Assembly: GCA_963277665.1 (NCBI GenBank)
Contig: OY728136.1
Span: 1,974,076,576 to 1,974,140,575 of the forward strand
DNA: 64,000 nt
Origin: Viscum album
Lineage: Eukaryota > Streptophyta > Magnoliopsida > Santalales > Viscaceae
Direction of reading: 5' to 3'
Notes under the pieces: generated by a model
What the model was told of the DNA's origin: nothing
Seen by the model: only the letters and a program-made list of their open reading frames with translations
The model's database searches: none
Program-made: the position numbers and the translations under genes
Part shown: positions 48,081 through 60,148 of the stretch, piece after piece
Numbering within the stretch: position 1 is the first letter of the stretch
Layout: the number at the start of each line of letters is the position of its first letter

Positions 48081-48794
48081 TACACCAGATTCTCACGGCC
48101 CTATGTAATTCAACAAGCATAGAAGTGTAATATAGCCAAAGTAAACCTACAGAACTACTTGGATAAACAGTCTACAACATAACAAGCATGTCAAAATACA
48201 ACTCTTCATACTGCAGCAATAGGCATGGAAAATAGGCAAGGCATCCAAAGGCTAAACATGACCAAACTGTCGTAATCAGAACAATGCATGGGAAAAACAC
48301 ATCCAAAGCATAGAAATCAACCCTCTTCATATCCAAGTATCATTTACATAGGTATACAAGCAAGGTAGGAAAACAATAGTGGTAAATCAGTAAACATGCA
48401 ATACCCTGTTCACGGGTATTGGTGGAATTTGCACATAATACTCAAGACTTCAAACGGAAAGGCACAAACCACCTAACTCAGGGTTAGGAGATCAATATAA
48501 TTAAACCTTGAAGCTTGAATCTCCTTGGAACATCGTAGATCTAATAAAATTTCTAAAATTTTCAACCCATGATAACTTGGAAAAGAAGAGAAATAAGGAG
48601 ATGATGCTCTAGGAGAAGAGAGAACTCACCGATGCGATTCCAATGCAATCAACGGTGTTTGAATCGGAGGACGGTTGGAGGATCAGGGGATCATAAAATA
48701 TCTATGTTCGTACGGGTTCTATTATATGAATACGACCTAGAAGAAGTGATTTTTCTCCTTCATACACGACCCCGGTTCGTTTAATGAAAAAACG

Positions 48795-48970
48795 AAAATA
48801 CACGGCGTGTACTTTTGGAGTACACGGCGTGTACTTGCTGTTTCCGTACTCTGCATTAAGCAGCCTCCAATTCACTCCCACATGGCCATGTGTGTGGCTA
48901 ATACACGGCCTACTGCGACAAGGAAGTACACATCGTGTACTCATAAATTACATGGTGTGTACTTCAAAAA
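48795..48970. repeat. ACACGGCGTGT-type near-palindromes in D 5' LTR
   Basis: Two perfect TACACGGCGTGTACTT copies (near 48799 and 48820) and two variants (near 48927 and 48950). Confidence 0.85.
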
Positions 48971-49048
48971 TTTCCAGAAAAACCTCTCTTTCCCAAAAAC
49001 GGCCAGAAAAGGAAAAACATACCTGAAAAGAAGGTCTGGGTTCTTATA

Positions 49049-50459
49049 CCATTACACTTTAACTTGTCACATGTCCATGTCAACCCTACAACATGAACAA
49101 AATAAACTGATCATGGAACCTACCAAGGATCCTACCATAAAACCTATTGTAGAACCTACTATGAGTATTGATTGTGAGTGAAATTATCTTTTATATTATG
49201 TATATAGAACTCCAAATTAAGTGAATATTTTTAATTTGAAAATATAAAAAAATTATATATATTTTTTTAGAATAAATCAAACTTTGAATAGACCACTATA
49301 ACTACAGAAATTAGATTAAATCCGCTACAAGTTTTGATCAAAAATTATGCAGTTTTACAGAATAATATTTCAACCATATTTTGTTGATATCATGATGTAT
49401 ATAATTCTTACTAATATGATTCTATATTATATAGAAAAAAAATTAATTATATAAATATAATTAAACTATAGATAAATCTGATTCTTTTCTCTTAAAGGTA
49501 TATTTTAAGTAAAAAACATTATAAGTTAAGTTGTCTACAACTTTCATGAATCACCTACATAAAATCAGGTAAGTGAATTTCCTTATGTAGATTCGGATAT
49601 ATTGATTCTTCTATGATAATTTGAAACATAAATATTCTATGTAAAACCCTTGTGTTGATTCACCATTATAGATTTGTGTTTTCTATAGGATGGTGAAAAA
49701 TTAAGAAATATGCTTTATTTTACGAAACATTTCACTTTTCCATTTGTTGCACATTTATTAGGGATATAATTAATTTTTTATTTTTTATATAATTTATTAT
49801 TAATTATTTATAATCCATGAGAATATATTTTAAATTTATTTATTAAATTGTTATCATATGGTTTGAAGTTCAACATTGATTTCCTGTGAAAACATGAGTT
49901 CTACATTAAATGTTCTTAGAATGTGAACAGTTTGTCTCATATGATTTATGGGATTTTTCCAAAGGAAATTAAATTTGATTATAATTATTTATTACTATTG
50001 TATTAATTATGATAATGTATTATAAATATACAAAATGAATTTAATTTTTCAGATTATTGAATTGACTCACATGGTTATACTTTGATGCACATTTCATAAA
50101 GAAAATGTATACTGTAGTGGAAAAGATGAACTACAATGAGCTTCTGGTATTAAATATTTTTTTCATAAATAAACTTAGAATATGAATTTAGATAGATATA
50201 GATCTATGTAAAGAGGTTATGGATATTCTTTCATTGTAAAAGAGCTGAAAAATTTTAGGATTTCTTACTACTCTCAACTAGATATTAATTGTTTAATCCA
50301 TTATTGTTGGTGAGTTACCTACTTATTTAACACTCAAAAATAGAATATGTACATCTATTTTTCTTATTCTACTTCTTCTTATATATTTTATATGCACACT
50401 ATTTTAACAGTTTTTACTACCCATGAAAAGATATTATTTTATTTTGTGACTTCTAATCA
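49049..50459. other. AT-rich stretch without recognised gene
   Basis: About 1.4 kb, AT-rich. No coding signature. It may include the U3 of the copia-like LTR whose right end is at about 50851, but the left edge cannot be set. Confidence 0.45.
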
Positions 50460-50860
50460 AAATTCAGGCATTGGGTTGTACCTCTAGGGTAAAAAGGAAG
50501 GTTATTTGGTTGTTCCTCCAAGTAGAACAATGCAGGTTTGTTTTGGGTTTAATCCTTCATGAAGAAAAAGTCTTTCTAAATGGGTTGTGAACCAGGGTGG
50601 GAGAAATTCATTATGTGATTCCATTATATTTGTTATAGTGGGTGTCATATCTCTCGGATCGTGAGGGGGGTGAAGAGTGGGGTGGGATCATTTAGATCTG
50701 AACCACTAAAAAAATATATTATCTTTATTTTGTTTTGTTTTCCAATTTATTAATTTTATAGCTCTAATATTCTCCATAAATTCATCAATTAATTTTAGAA
50801 GGCCAATTCACCCCCTCTTGTCTATTTTTTCATCTTTATTTAAAACCAATAATTGTTATC
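50460..50860 (+). repeat. Copia-like LTR right end (R-U5) plus PBS-like site
   Basis: GAACCAGGGTGGGAGAAATTC, a GAGGGGGGTGAAGAGTGGGG block and AATTCACCCCCTCTTG are typical of the R-U5 of SIRE-type copia LTRs. They are followed at 50852 by ATTGTTATCATAGG, close to the initiator-Met PBS ATTGGTATCAGAG. No copia gag follows, because gypsy integrase in the opposite direction begins within about 30 bases, so only the LTR end survives. Confidence 0.6.
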
Positions 50861-50879
50861 ATAGGAGGATCATAATATA

Positions 50880-51640
50880 TAATCAAATGTTTCTCAATTC
50901 CAAGATACTTATAAAGACATTTCAAAAAGTTGATGTAAACAAAGGGTCACGATCAGATGCAATCAAAAGAGGTTCAACATAAAGTTTCACAAATTCCTTA
51001 ATATAGAGTTGCATAAGGTGGTCAAGAGGTGTATCTTACATTATAGAAATTAAATGTGTTAATACGGTAATTTCATCAATAATAACCCATATAGAATCAT
51101 GTTTTATTATTGTATTTTGAAATCTAGTGACACAGTTCATAGTAACATAATCACATTTCAACAAATGAATAGGTATAGGTTGCATGACTCCTTTAGGATG
51201 TTGTATATCAACCTTTACATACTGAAAAACTAATTATATTGAAACATAGTCTACAATTTATAATTTCACATTATCGTACGAAAAATATTCCCTCAAATCC
51301 CAATACATTTTATGGCTATCAGGGTGTACAGAGAAATTTGAGTTATGCACTTCAACTAATAATTATCTTTTTAGCAAAGTAACTAATAGATCATGTATCC
51401 TTTTTAAAATTTTCAATATAAAATATAAATAGTTGAATTATAACAACTTCCCATCATTCACAACATTAATTTTATTTTGAATATTTTGATCATCCAGCTA
51501 GGAATTTTTTATTTTCTCATATAAGGTTGGTTTAAGAGTCATTTTTAATAGTTGTGATATTTCCCCTTCCTTAATGATTCCTATATCCCAATTTACAAAA
51601 TCCTTGAATATATTATCTTTTTCAGCTCTCATTTATATAG
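50880..51640 (-). pseudogene. E1: gypsy integrase-side pol fragment
   Basis: Minus strand, mostly in one frame but with stops. In order: EKDNIFKDFVNWDIGIIKEG, KMTLKPTLYEKIKNS (pre-integrase linker), EVHNSNFSVHPDSHKMYWDL (zinc-binding His residues), YVKVDIQHPKGVMQPIPIHL, YVTMNCVTRFQNT, DSIWVIIDEITVLTHLI and ASDRDPLFTSTF (catalytic Asp). It is cut at the left near the copia-like PBS, and at the right by the LTR starting at 51641. The RT part is missing. Confidence 0.8.
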
Positions 51641-54425
51641 TGTCCCCAACCTAATTAACCACCATAATAGTTCTATCGGTCTAGGTTCCACTGGCCTTAG
51701 GCTTACCTCCCCAAATTTTAAAGGCAACTGACTAGTAGTGAGGGTGTAAATAGGGAAAAGTGGGGAGGATATACCCTCAAGAGGTGATATAATAAAGTCC
51801 CAAGTAAATATATGTAACATGTAGTAGAAGAAAAGACTCAGAAAACTCAAACCAGACCCTCCAATGAAGGAAGAACAACAAAAATCATGCAATAGTAGAA
51901 GAATAATGAACAAAAGAAGCAGAAATAAATAAATATCTAGCATAGAACTTACAACTACTAAAACAGATCATGTATCCAATACAAGTCATAGGGTACAATA
52001 AGATAAAATGGTATCCCAAGTATGAACACATTATATACACACATATAACAATTTTGAAACAAAAGGTAAATACTAAAAATAAAAATCAGCTGAGGTAGGA
52101 ACCTCAATGTCCCCTGCCATCCATCCATGCCAACTCAACCTAGGTTCCAGCTCCAGAGCCTGAACCCTTACATGAATGTAAAAGCATAAGGTCTACATGA
52201 ATCTTGAAGGGATAGTGTAAGGTGTGAGAGTGAGTCACAGAAGGATACCAACCATGTGAGCATACCTAACATAAGTATTTAAGTATGTGTAAGATAAAAT
52301 TAAATAAATGAAATGGCACATGCAATTTAAATGAAACAAAAAATCATTCCTCATTCTAAAAAACTACCAAGAAGTTGTCACCTTCTCTACATAACACCAT
52401 AATTTCTGAAAGGGAGAGGATCCTTGGCCCATTTCCCAAGGTATCCCCTTATTTAGAATTTCCTAGGTGAACCCTCAAATTCAACCTTCAATAAGTAAAT
52501 CATCACCTCACGCCAACTGACACCTCAGGTCCCAAATCAAATCACTAACGCCTTAAAGGCATGCCTAATAAAATAGAACTGTGGTCCCCCAAACCCCTTC
52601 TTGAAGGCACCCATAGGCTCGAAGCCTAACATCTAGAGGCACAATGATGTTTGTACTAAAATCAAAGCATCATTGGCTCAAACCCCAATATCCCAAGGTA
52701 TGGTGATGCACATCCTCCAAAATGATCCTAGATCAAATGCCTCAAGAATAATAGGCCTCCTCCGTCAACCAATAGCCTCAAAACTATCATCAAAAGTATC
52801 CTCACCTTCCCCATGGATTTATATGGAAAACACCCCCAAACCAATTACCTAATCCACACAGCTGGGGGCCACTACCCACATGATTTGTTAAAACCACCTC
52901 ATCACTAAGTCAACCTGTGTGCACATGACTCCAATAGAACTTTGGCCAATCACTGGTAAGAAGCAATCACTAAAAACAGTACCTAAGACACACCAAGTCT
53001 GGAACCTCATGCCTCTGTGCCCATGTCTCTCAAAACTGATGTTTATTCCATCCAATATCATAGGACATTACCTCAACCTAACGGTCGTGCGACCTTAACC
53101 AGTGACCATGTTACTAAAACAGTGATCACATCACCCAACTAAATCAAGCCAAGACCATCCTAATGATCACATCGCCTCAAATAGATATCCATCACTATCT
53201 TAATCTGCATGCCAAGCCCATCATGATCCCATGGATCTCAATAGTATATTATAATAACATCATATATAAATAAATCACTAAAATTTAACATTACAATTAA
53301 ATATAATTGAATTTCACAACACAAATTAAATAATAAAATTAATCAATATGGGAAACATTCCCTTATCTAACTACCCAGGTGTCAGATATCCTCCAACCCA
53401 GCCTCGCACGAGTTAATAAGGCTTGGGCATGCCCAACAACACCCCAAAAGGTTATAAAATTTATTTAACATTAAGAATAAAGTTTTATTGGGGTATATAT
53501 CATTTACACAATGACATGATAATATCCATACCTACAAAAAGACTTTTAAAACATGAAAAAATTTATTCACCACTTACCTTGGAGTCAAAGATGTAGGCAC
53601 ATTTGGTATCAAGATCTAAATCTGACTGATTTGGGATAAATCAGTATTTCTATCGAATGCCCAAAAAATAGGTCAAAATGAATCGCATGGATTTAGTGGT
53701 CCATTAATAGAGATAAAAAAAATAGAAGCATGGAAGAGTATATCCTTGCCGATATGGATCTTACACAAACAATAGTAGATGAATCAGAGCTCGGATGAAG
53801 GAGATACCCCCACCCTAGTGGAGGAAGAAAATGGGTGAGCCCCTATTGTGTGTGTGACCTGGGAGGAAAATAGGAGGAAATAAAGAAAATGGGAAGTGGG
53901 TAAAATAAAATTTTTAAATGTTTCATGGTTAGATCACACAGTTTTCCATTTTGTGCACAAAATGTGTGGGTTACAGTGTTGAGGTACTGCCTAACTGGAA
54001 CTACCCATACGGCTTGCGCACGGTTTTCCCTAACCATTTGAAATCAATGTGAAAAAACCTCTATAAAAAATGAAGAGGTTCATGCATAGTCATGAAACCC
54101 AAACTGTATGGTTTTCCAAACTGTGGGATAGTATAAAACTAGGTTGCACAGTGTTTTGGGAGAGGTCACACGGTTTACCTAAACCATGCACCTTGACCTG
54201 CAACCTCTAAAATAGTCCTTCAGGCCTCTGATGCACCAAAAACCCATTTCAACACCTAAGTAACTTTACAATCCTATAAAACCATAAAAAATTAAGGTAT
54301 TATTTTGAGGAAACTCTTGGAATTGAGTTCTAATGAACAAAAACGAAATTTGCTTACCCACCAATTCCAAAAAATTCCAAAAAGGGAGAGGTTTCCAACC
54401 CACTCCGAAAACCCAAGATGTTACA
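51641..54425 (-). repeat. E2 3' LTR
   Basis: 2785 bp. On plus it starts TGTCCCCAACC and ends GATGTTACA (minus TGTAACATC...GGGGACA). An adjacent purine tract GGTGTTAGGAT resembles the PPT of C. It contains repeated CACACGGTTTTCC-like motifs at 53930-54190. No partner LTR in the window; its left neighbour is interrupted gypsy pol, which supports the left edge. Confidence 0.65.
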
Positions 54426-54539
54426 ATCCTAACACCTTAACATAGATCATCTTACGGATATAAAACAAAACCCAAATATGGTACCCAAAAAAACCATCCA
54501 AATAAAATTAATTCAGATTACCCCATTCTCAATGGCACA

Positions 54540-55440
54540 AGTCAACTACCTCATGGGGGCTCCCCACCTTATGAGTGACCTAGCCCTGTCTCATCCTGGC
54601 CCAAAGCTCAACCAACCGATGGTCCCACAACCATCCCAAGACACAAATTTATTCTCATGATGTATCGTCACTCCTACACCTCATCAGATTTTCCCATGCC
54701 ATATCTGACACCCATAAAAAGTTTTCACTGCATTGGTTCCCACCTCTTGTCTATGTCACACATAGAACCAATGAGGTTAGTTATATCATCATATTCTCAA
54801 ACCAATTTTGGTACCTTTTACCTCATTAAATTATTGCATCATAATGATTCAAAAATTCCAATGCACTTCAATTAACTTGCATCTTCTAAATTCCATGATG
54901 CCAATGCATCTCAAGTAACTTATATCTCCTCAATGCCCTTATTAAAATGCATCTCAAGTAACCTCGATACCTCAAGGGGGATCCTCACTTTAGGAATGGA
55001 ATTCCCCAGTCTCATAATGACCCAAATATCTACCAAATATTCGTCCCACGACCATCCCAGGACCCAAATGTCCTCTCATGATACATCGTCACTCTTGTAC
55101 CTCATTAGGTTCTCTAGTTCTATATCTAACACCCATCAAAATTCTACACCATATCATTTCCCACCTCATGTCTATATCACTCATGGCACCAACGAGGTCC
55201 TGCATCTCATCATATGCTCAAATTAATCTTGGTACCTCACACCTCAATCAAGTACAACATCATAAACATGCCCATATGACAACACACCTCAAGTAACCTA
55301 CATCTCCTTGATTCCATGATGCCAAAACATCTTATGTAACCCGCATCTCCATGATTCCCTAATGCCAATGCATCTCAATACCCACACACCCAATGGTGCT
55401 CACATAAACGTCCTGGTGCCATGTACCTAATATATATATA
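54540..55440. repeat. 421-bp tandem duplication
   Basis: Two diverged copies with a 421-bp offset (for example ATCGTCACTCCTACACCTCA at 54663 and its variant at 55084; ATGATGCCAATGCATCTCAA-type sub-repeats of about 45-50 bp follow each). Small ORFs at 54657-54875 and 55078-55296 are the same frame in the two copies; no known domain. A short TA run (55428-55444) ends the block. Confidence 0.8.
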
Positions 55441-55860
55441 TATATAACACCCCTGATATGATGTTAACCTACTAACCAAAATCTAGTTGTCCATAATTAC
55501 ATCACTTCCACCTCATACACCCAAAATAGATATGCCTCAAAAAGTCTATTCAAAATAAAATTAAAAACATGGCTACACCCATTGTGCATATCTAACTGAC
55601 ATCGACTCACCATCCTTCCTAGAACCTGGTAGCTCCATGGAATGCACCTAGCGTGACACCCGACTACCTAAATCCAGACCTCCCTATGGATCCACACCAG
55701 TTACTAGCCGCTGACCACACTTCTGGGTACCTCTATCTCGGCCACGGTCTCCACTTGTAGCTAAAGCTCAGCTACCCTCACCTGAAGCCGCTCCTAGACC
55801 AATTTTAGAACCCGAAGTCTGCCTAGTTCATTGACTATTGGCTATCTGAAAAGTATTTTT

Positions 55861-57028
55861 ACAGAACCTATTGAGATGATCGACTTGTCCACATGCCTTG
55901 CACTCCATTAGTGGTCAGTCGCACTGACTCTGGACATGAACAACTACCCATAGAGAAGGAATACCATCGAAATCCCACTCTGAAGTGGTTTGGCTGAGTA
56001 CTTGGCCTGAATTCCCTTCTAGAAATCATCTCGGCCTCACTTATTTCCATCTGAAGTATCTCTATATAAGTCTCTAAGAGCCATCTCTTGGATTGAATGT
56101 GACTGGTCCATCATTTTTTCCTCATCTATGAGATCCTGATTGACCACCTATGATAATAATATCAACCTAAATATGTTTACCTACACCCTAATGGTGTTCT
56201 ATAAACAATCCTTCAAGTTCCTCACCCTAGAGGTGTCGTCTCTCATCGTGCTAGGTTAAAATAAAGACAATTTAGTGAATGTTATTGCATAGTCCATGAC
56301 AGACATGTCTCCCAGATAAAGGCTCAAGATCTTTTAAGATCTCCCTACCCTCAGCATCTCTAGGAAGAAGTGCTCGAAGAACTTGGCCTCAATGTCCTTC
56401 CATGTCATTACCTTGTGTCTGCCTTCATGAACCTACACGTCCCAACAGTTCTTAGCCTATCCTTTGAGCATTAGATTTACAATTTTACTATCCTCCCTGG
56501 AGGAGTCTCTAGTTTCTCAAAGATCATATACATGGAATTGATCCAATTCTTAGCCAACTGTGGACCACCCTCACCCTGAAAAAGTGGCAGGTTCTGCAAA
56601 TGGAACTCCTAAGTAAAATATGTCATTGAAGGATATACTCCTTGATCTCCCATATTGATCCCCTAGATAACATGTACCAGGCTCACTCAGAGCTACTTTT
56701 CAACCCATTTCCCAAAAGAGATCAAGTCTGGTGGCTACCCCAGGTGCACTAGATCCTATACTTGAGCCTAATCTTATACCTAAACCTAAGGTTGTACCTA
56801 CTTCACTCGACCCTCAGGGGTCTCAACCTACTCATTCTCTAACGTAACTCTATCACCACCCTCCAGATGCTCCAACCGAGCCATTTAGGTGGAAACCCAC
56901 TGAATACCATTACATGGTCAGACAACCCATATAAGATATATATAAATATCACTAATAGGTAAATCAGTAACAGGCAGTGTCAACTCACTATCCTTACTCT
57001 CCCCCATCGTAACCATGTCACGTGACAT
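55861..57028 (-). pseudogene. E2 gag with intact zinc knuckle
   Basis: Gag of a gypsy element. The start Met at 57028 opens MSRDMVTMGESKDSELTLPV. The body over shifted frames shows NLPLFQGEGGPQLAKNWINS and MYMIFEKLETPPG, like the PPxFxGxxxPxxAxxWLxxxExIFxxLxxP block of retrotrans_gag. The zinc knuckle CKACGQVDHLNRFC (55861-55902) has complete CX2CX4HX4C spacing. Stops and frameshifts elsewhere make it a pseudogene. The stretch 55440-55860 after the knuckle has no recognised domain. Confidence 0.75.
57015..57028. repeat. 14-bp perfect palindrome at E2 gag start
   Basis: ATGTCACGTGACAT, centred on a CACGTG box and including two Met codons of the gag frame. Confidence 0.75.
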
Positions 57029-57042
57029 CTCAGCCTTATGGT

Positions 57043-58798
57043 TGTTGATCTCCTTGTTTTAATGATAAAAAATCATGATTCTAATGATACTAATGAATTT
57101 TATATTCTATATAAGTATTCCATAATCAAATATAGGTGATGAAACTGACTAAGTATTAGTTAGGGACAGTCATTATTAAGGATGAGTCACCGTTGAGGTT
57201 AAGACGCCATCAACTTTTCAAAACACCAATGCAAACTCACTACCATAACAAGGACTCACTATCAATATTTCATACCACTGAGATAGAAAATTGAAAATGT
57301 TTGAGACACTATCACATATGCATCACTATTTTCTATGATTCCCCATTAGCATGGAATTTTCGCTGAGTCAGAGACACTATTAGATAACACACCGCCAGAG
57401 TATAAAATTGGAAATGTATGAGATGCTACCAGAATATATCACCATTGAGATATCATTCTTACATAATGTAAATTTTGTAAAGTGTGAGCCACCTCCAACA
57501 TGACCTACCACCAGACTAACCTACCATCATATGAGTCACCACTAGAGGAGTCACTACCAGACATGAAATTTGGCTATATACAAGACACTGCCAGCTTTGT
57601 GTAACTATTTTAATGAGACAATTCTAGACTCTGATACACCGCTAGAATAAGTAACCACCAGTTTGAGACACCACCAAATCCTGATACACCACCACTTTTT
57701 CTAAACAAAATCTTTTCATTTAAATATTTTCTAACAGTTATATTATTAAAGTTAATTCTGATTCATATTTCAATGATTGTCTCTTAATAAAGGAAGAATA
57801 ATCCCTTGTGAATATATACTAAAAGAAGATAGTTATCAAACTAATAGATTTCACGTATTGAACACACACACAAAGCTTAAGTGATATACTTTTACATCCT
57901 TGAAACACTTGACTGAGGAAGCTAAAACTCAAACACATCTGATGCTTTCCTCCAATCAAGAACAAGAGTCTATGAAACTCTTTTCTGCTAAAGTTTTTCA
58001 ATAGAACACAACTCAAGCTTCATTTCTAAATATTTTTCAATAATCACGAGTTGCACTACAACAGACCAAGCATTTCTATCTATACACTTTTAGATTTCCC
58101 AGTTCTGTTTATTTATTCTTACATATTGAGTAGTGCCTATGCGTACTCTATTTTATCACATGCAAAATTTCCCCTATTCTGAACTAGAATATACATTATA
58201 TCTTCTATCTACTCTTCTTACTCCTATACTCTCACATTTAACTATGGTAGAGGTCCCTCGGTGACCTGTCTATTTTTAATCCCACAGATAACAGTAGAAG
58301 AGGTCATGTGTGACCTATAAAGTTTGTAAAATATTGTAAAAATAGGTCCATGTTTTGGATTAACATTTTTATTTTATATAAACTATTTGGTGGCTAGTGA
58401 TCACCAAGTGGAGATGACTAAGTCTCAACTTGAGACCGAACCTCTTGTTTCAAATTTCCACTTTGTGATTTTGTTTACTTTATTTCCAATTTAAATATAA
58501 AATTGTTTTAATCTATAAAAAACTAATACTTTGAAAGTTAATATTTATTATTATTTTTATAATATTTTAATTAAATAAATTTGTTTCAAAGGACAATGTA
58601 ATATTGTATATTTCTTACTCGAGAACTAATTAATCTTCAAGAAACATTTTGAAATATTAGAACCTATAACGATCATCAATATTGATTAACTAGGGCACTT
58701 TAAATTGATCGGGTGATTTCTAATTAATCCATTTTTAACAGATATTTTTATTGGGTACTCAATTCACCCACCTCTTGAGATACTCACTCAAACAAACA
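57043..58798 (+). repeat. Element G 5' LTR
   Basis: 1756 bp, TG...CA. About 57225-57700 is packed with GACACYRCCAG / CACCACCA motifs (dozens of degenerate copies). The right edge is set by the PBS. Confidence 0.8.
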
Positions 58799-58799
58799 T

Positions 58800-58811
58800 T
58801 TGGTACCAAAG
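58800..58811 (+). other. Element G primer binding site
   Basis: TTGGTACCAAAG, two bases different from the common initiator-Met site TTGGTATCAGAG. Confidence 0.65.
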
Positions 58812-58920
58812 GATATTTTCCTTCTTTGGTATTTAAAGTTTTCAAAATATTTTTAACTATGATTTTAGTTGAGAATTAAAGATATTAAATTTCTATAATT
58901 TGTAAATTTAGTTCATTAAA

Positions 58921-60143
58921 ATGGATAATCAACAAAAAGTTTCTTCTATAAATAGACCTCCTTTCATTAATAGAAATAATTATGCTAAAATGCATATAGA
59001 AATCATGAGTTTGGATATTTAGTCTGCTATATAAAATGAATTTGTCATACTATATACTTATAAAAGTACTTGGAATGATGAATAAAGTTACCTTAAAATA
59101 ATAATTTTAAATCCATGGATGCCCTATACTATGAACTAGAAGATTAAGCATTTAATAGAAATTCTACATGTAAAACTGTTTATGAAATTTGGTACACTTT
59201 TTCTATTTCCCATGAGGCAACCTCTAATTTTAAGGATATGAGACTTAACACTTATAATATCAAATATGATAACTTTAAAATGAATACTAATAAAATTATT
59301 TCTGAAATGATACTTAGGTTTAATAATATTGTGAATACCATGATCTCTCTTAGAAAACCAATATCTAACAAGGACCAGATTATGAGATTGTTGAGATGTC
59401 TACCTGAAAGATAGAGAGGTGCATTTGTCTCTATCAGAGAGTCTTGTGATATTAGTAATATTGAAGTCAAGGAGCTAATTGAAAAGATTATGATTGATGA
59501 ATAAGTGCTAATGGTAAACCAATAAGAAAATTAAAAGCCTAAAATAAGATCAATAGCCTTAAAGACTACTACATCCAAGAATAAGGAAAGGGAGAAATAA
59601 AAATAAAACGTCCAAGCTACTAATTCAAGTGACAATGAATCTCCACCAGATAGTGATGAGTAGATGTCTCATCTATCCAAAAGGTTTAAGAAGTTTTATA
59701 GGAAAAATAATTTCTTCATAAAATCAAATTATAAAAGAAAATATGACTCTCAAGGAATATGGAATAAATACTAGAAAAGGGGTAATGATCTAAAAGAGGT
59801 TGTCTGTTATGAATATAAGAGGAAAAGAAATATAAAATCAGACTTTACAAAGCTCAAATTCAAGATGATATATGATGAAAAGGAAAAAAAATAAAAGAAA
59901 GATATGAAATCCACCTAAAGTTCTTTTGAAGACAACTTTAGTGATTCTAATTATTCACGTGAAGAAAAGTTAGATCTAGTAAACATTTGTTTCATGAAAA
60001 ACATTTATAAGGTACCTAATTTATCTGATTTACCTGCTAAATCAGTTGTTCCATGTGATCATAATTATGATATTTATAAAAATGAAAATAATGATGATGA
60101 TTTGTCTCAAGAAGATATGTTTTAATATTGTAGAATGATGGAA
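58921..60143 (+). pseudogene. Element G gag, left part
   Basis: Start Met at 58921: MDNQQKVSSINRPPFINRNN (copia RPPxFxxxNY block). The UBN2-type body is clear at 59280-59505: ISEMILRFNNIVNTMISL, ISNKDQIMRLLRCLPER, a stop, then GAFVSIRESCDISNIEVKEL. A damaged zinc knuckle (CYEYKRKRNIKSDFTKLK) is near 59805, with only the first Cys kept. Several stops. The frame resumes after LTR F at 63920 (LNEIKDKYKTLKI). Confidence 0.82.
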
Positions 60144-60148
60144 TACAC
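60144..60148. other. Target-site duplication of F, left copy
   Basis: TACAC, identical to 63915-63919. Confidence 0.92.

Larger units (their letters stand above)
38532..49048 (-). mobile_element. Element D: complete Ty3/gypsy chromovirus (Tekay/Del-like)
   Basis: 10517 bp, minus strand. 5' LTR 46912-49048, PBS 46901-46908, repeat-rich leader 45349-46900, gag, protease, RT, RNase H, integrase, chromodomain-like C-terminus, PPT 40681-40692, 3' LTR 38532-40680. Target duplication CCATG (38527-38531) / CCATT (49049-49053). Gypsy order (RT-RNase H-integrase) and a C-terminal block ending ETWERETDVRAQWPELF place it with plant chromoviruses of the Tekay/Del type. Stops, frameshifts and lost catalytic residues show it is inactive. 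By eye the LTRs differ at roughly 5-10% of positions. Confidence 0.92.
46912..49048 (-). repeat. Element D 5' LTR
   Basis: 2137 bp, partner of 38532-40680. Both terminal dinucleotides are mutated (plus TT at the left instead of TG, TA at the right instead of CA). Confidence 0.92.
51641..57028 (-). mobile_element. E2: gypsy-type element with gag, tandem repeats and 3' LTR but no visible pol
   Basis: Minus strand order: gag (57028-55861), non-pol spacer with 421-bp tandem duplication (~55440-54540), PPT-like tract (54426-54436), 3' LTR (54425-51641). No RT, RNase H or integrase motif was seen between gag and PPT. This is the layout of gag-only non-autonomous LTR elements (TR-GAG). The 5' LTR is not seen; copia G starts 14 bases upstream of the gag start, so it may lie beyond G, outside the window. 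A pol deletion is the alternative. Confidence 0.6.

Noticed and set aside
54478..55296. Four small plus-strand ORFs (60-97 aa)
   Set aside because: They are copies of the 421-bp tandem repeat, poorly conserved between units and without a domain.
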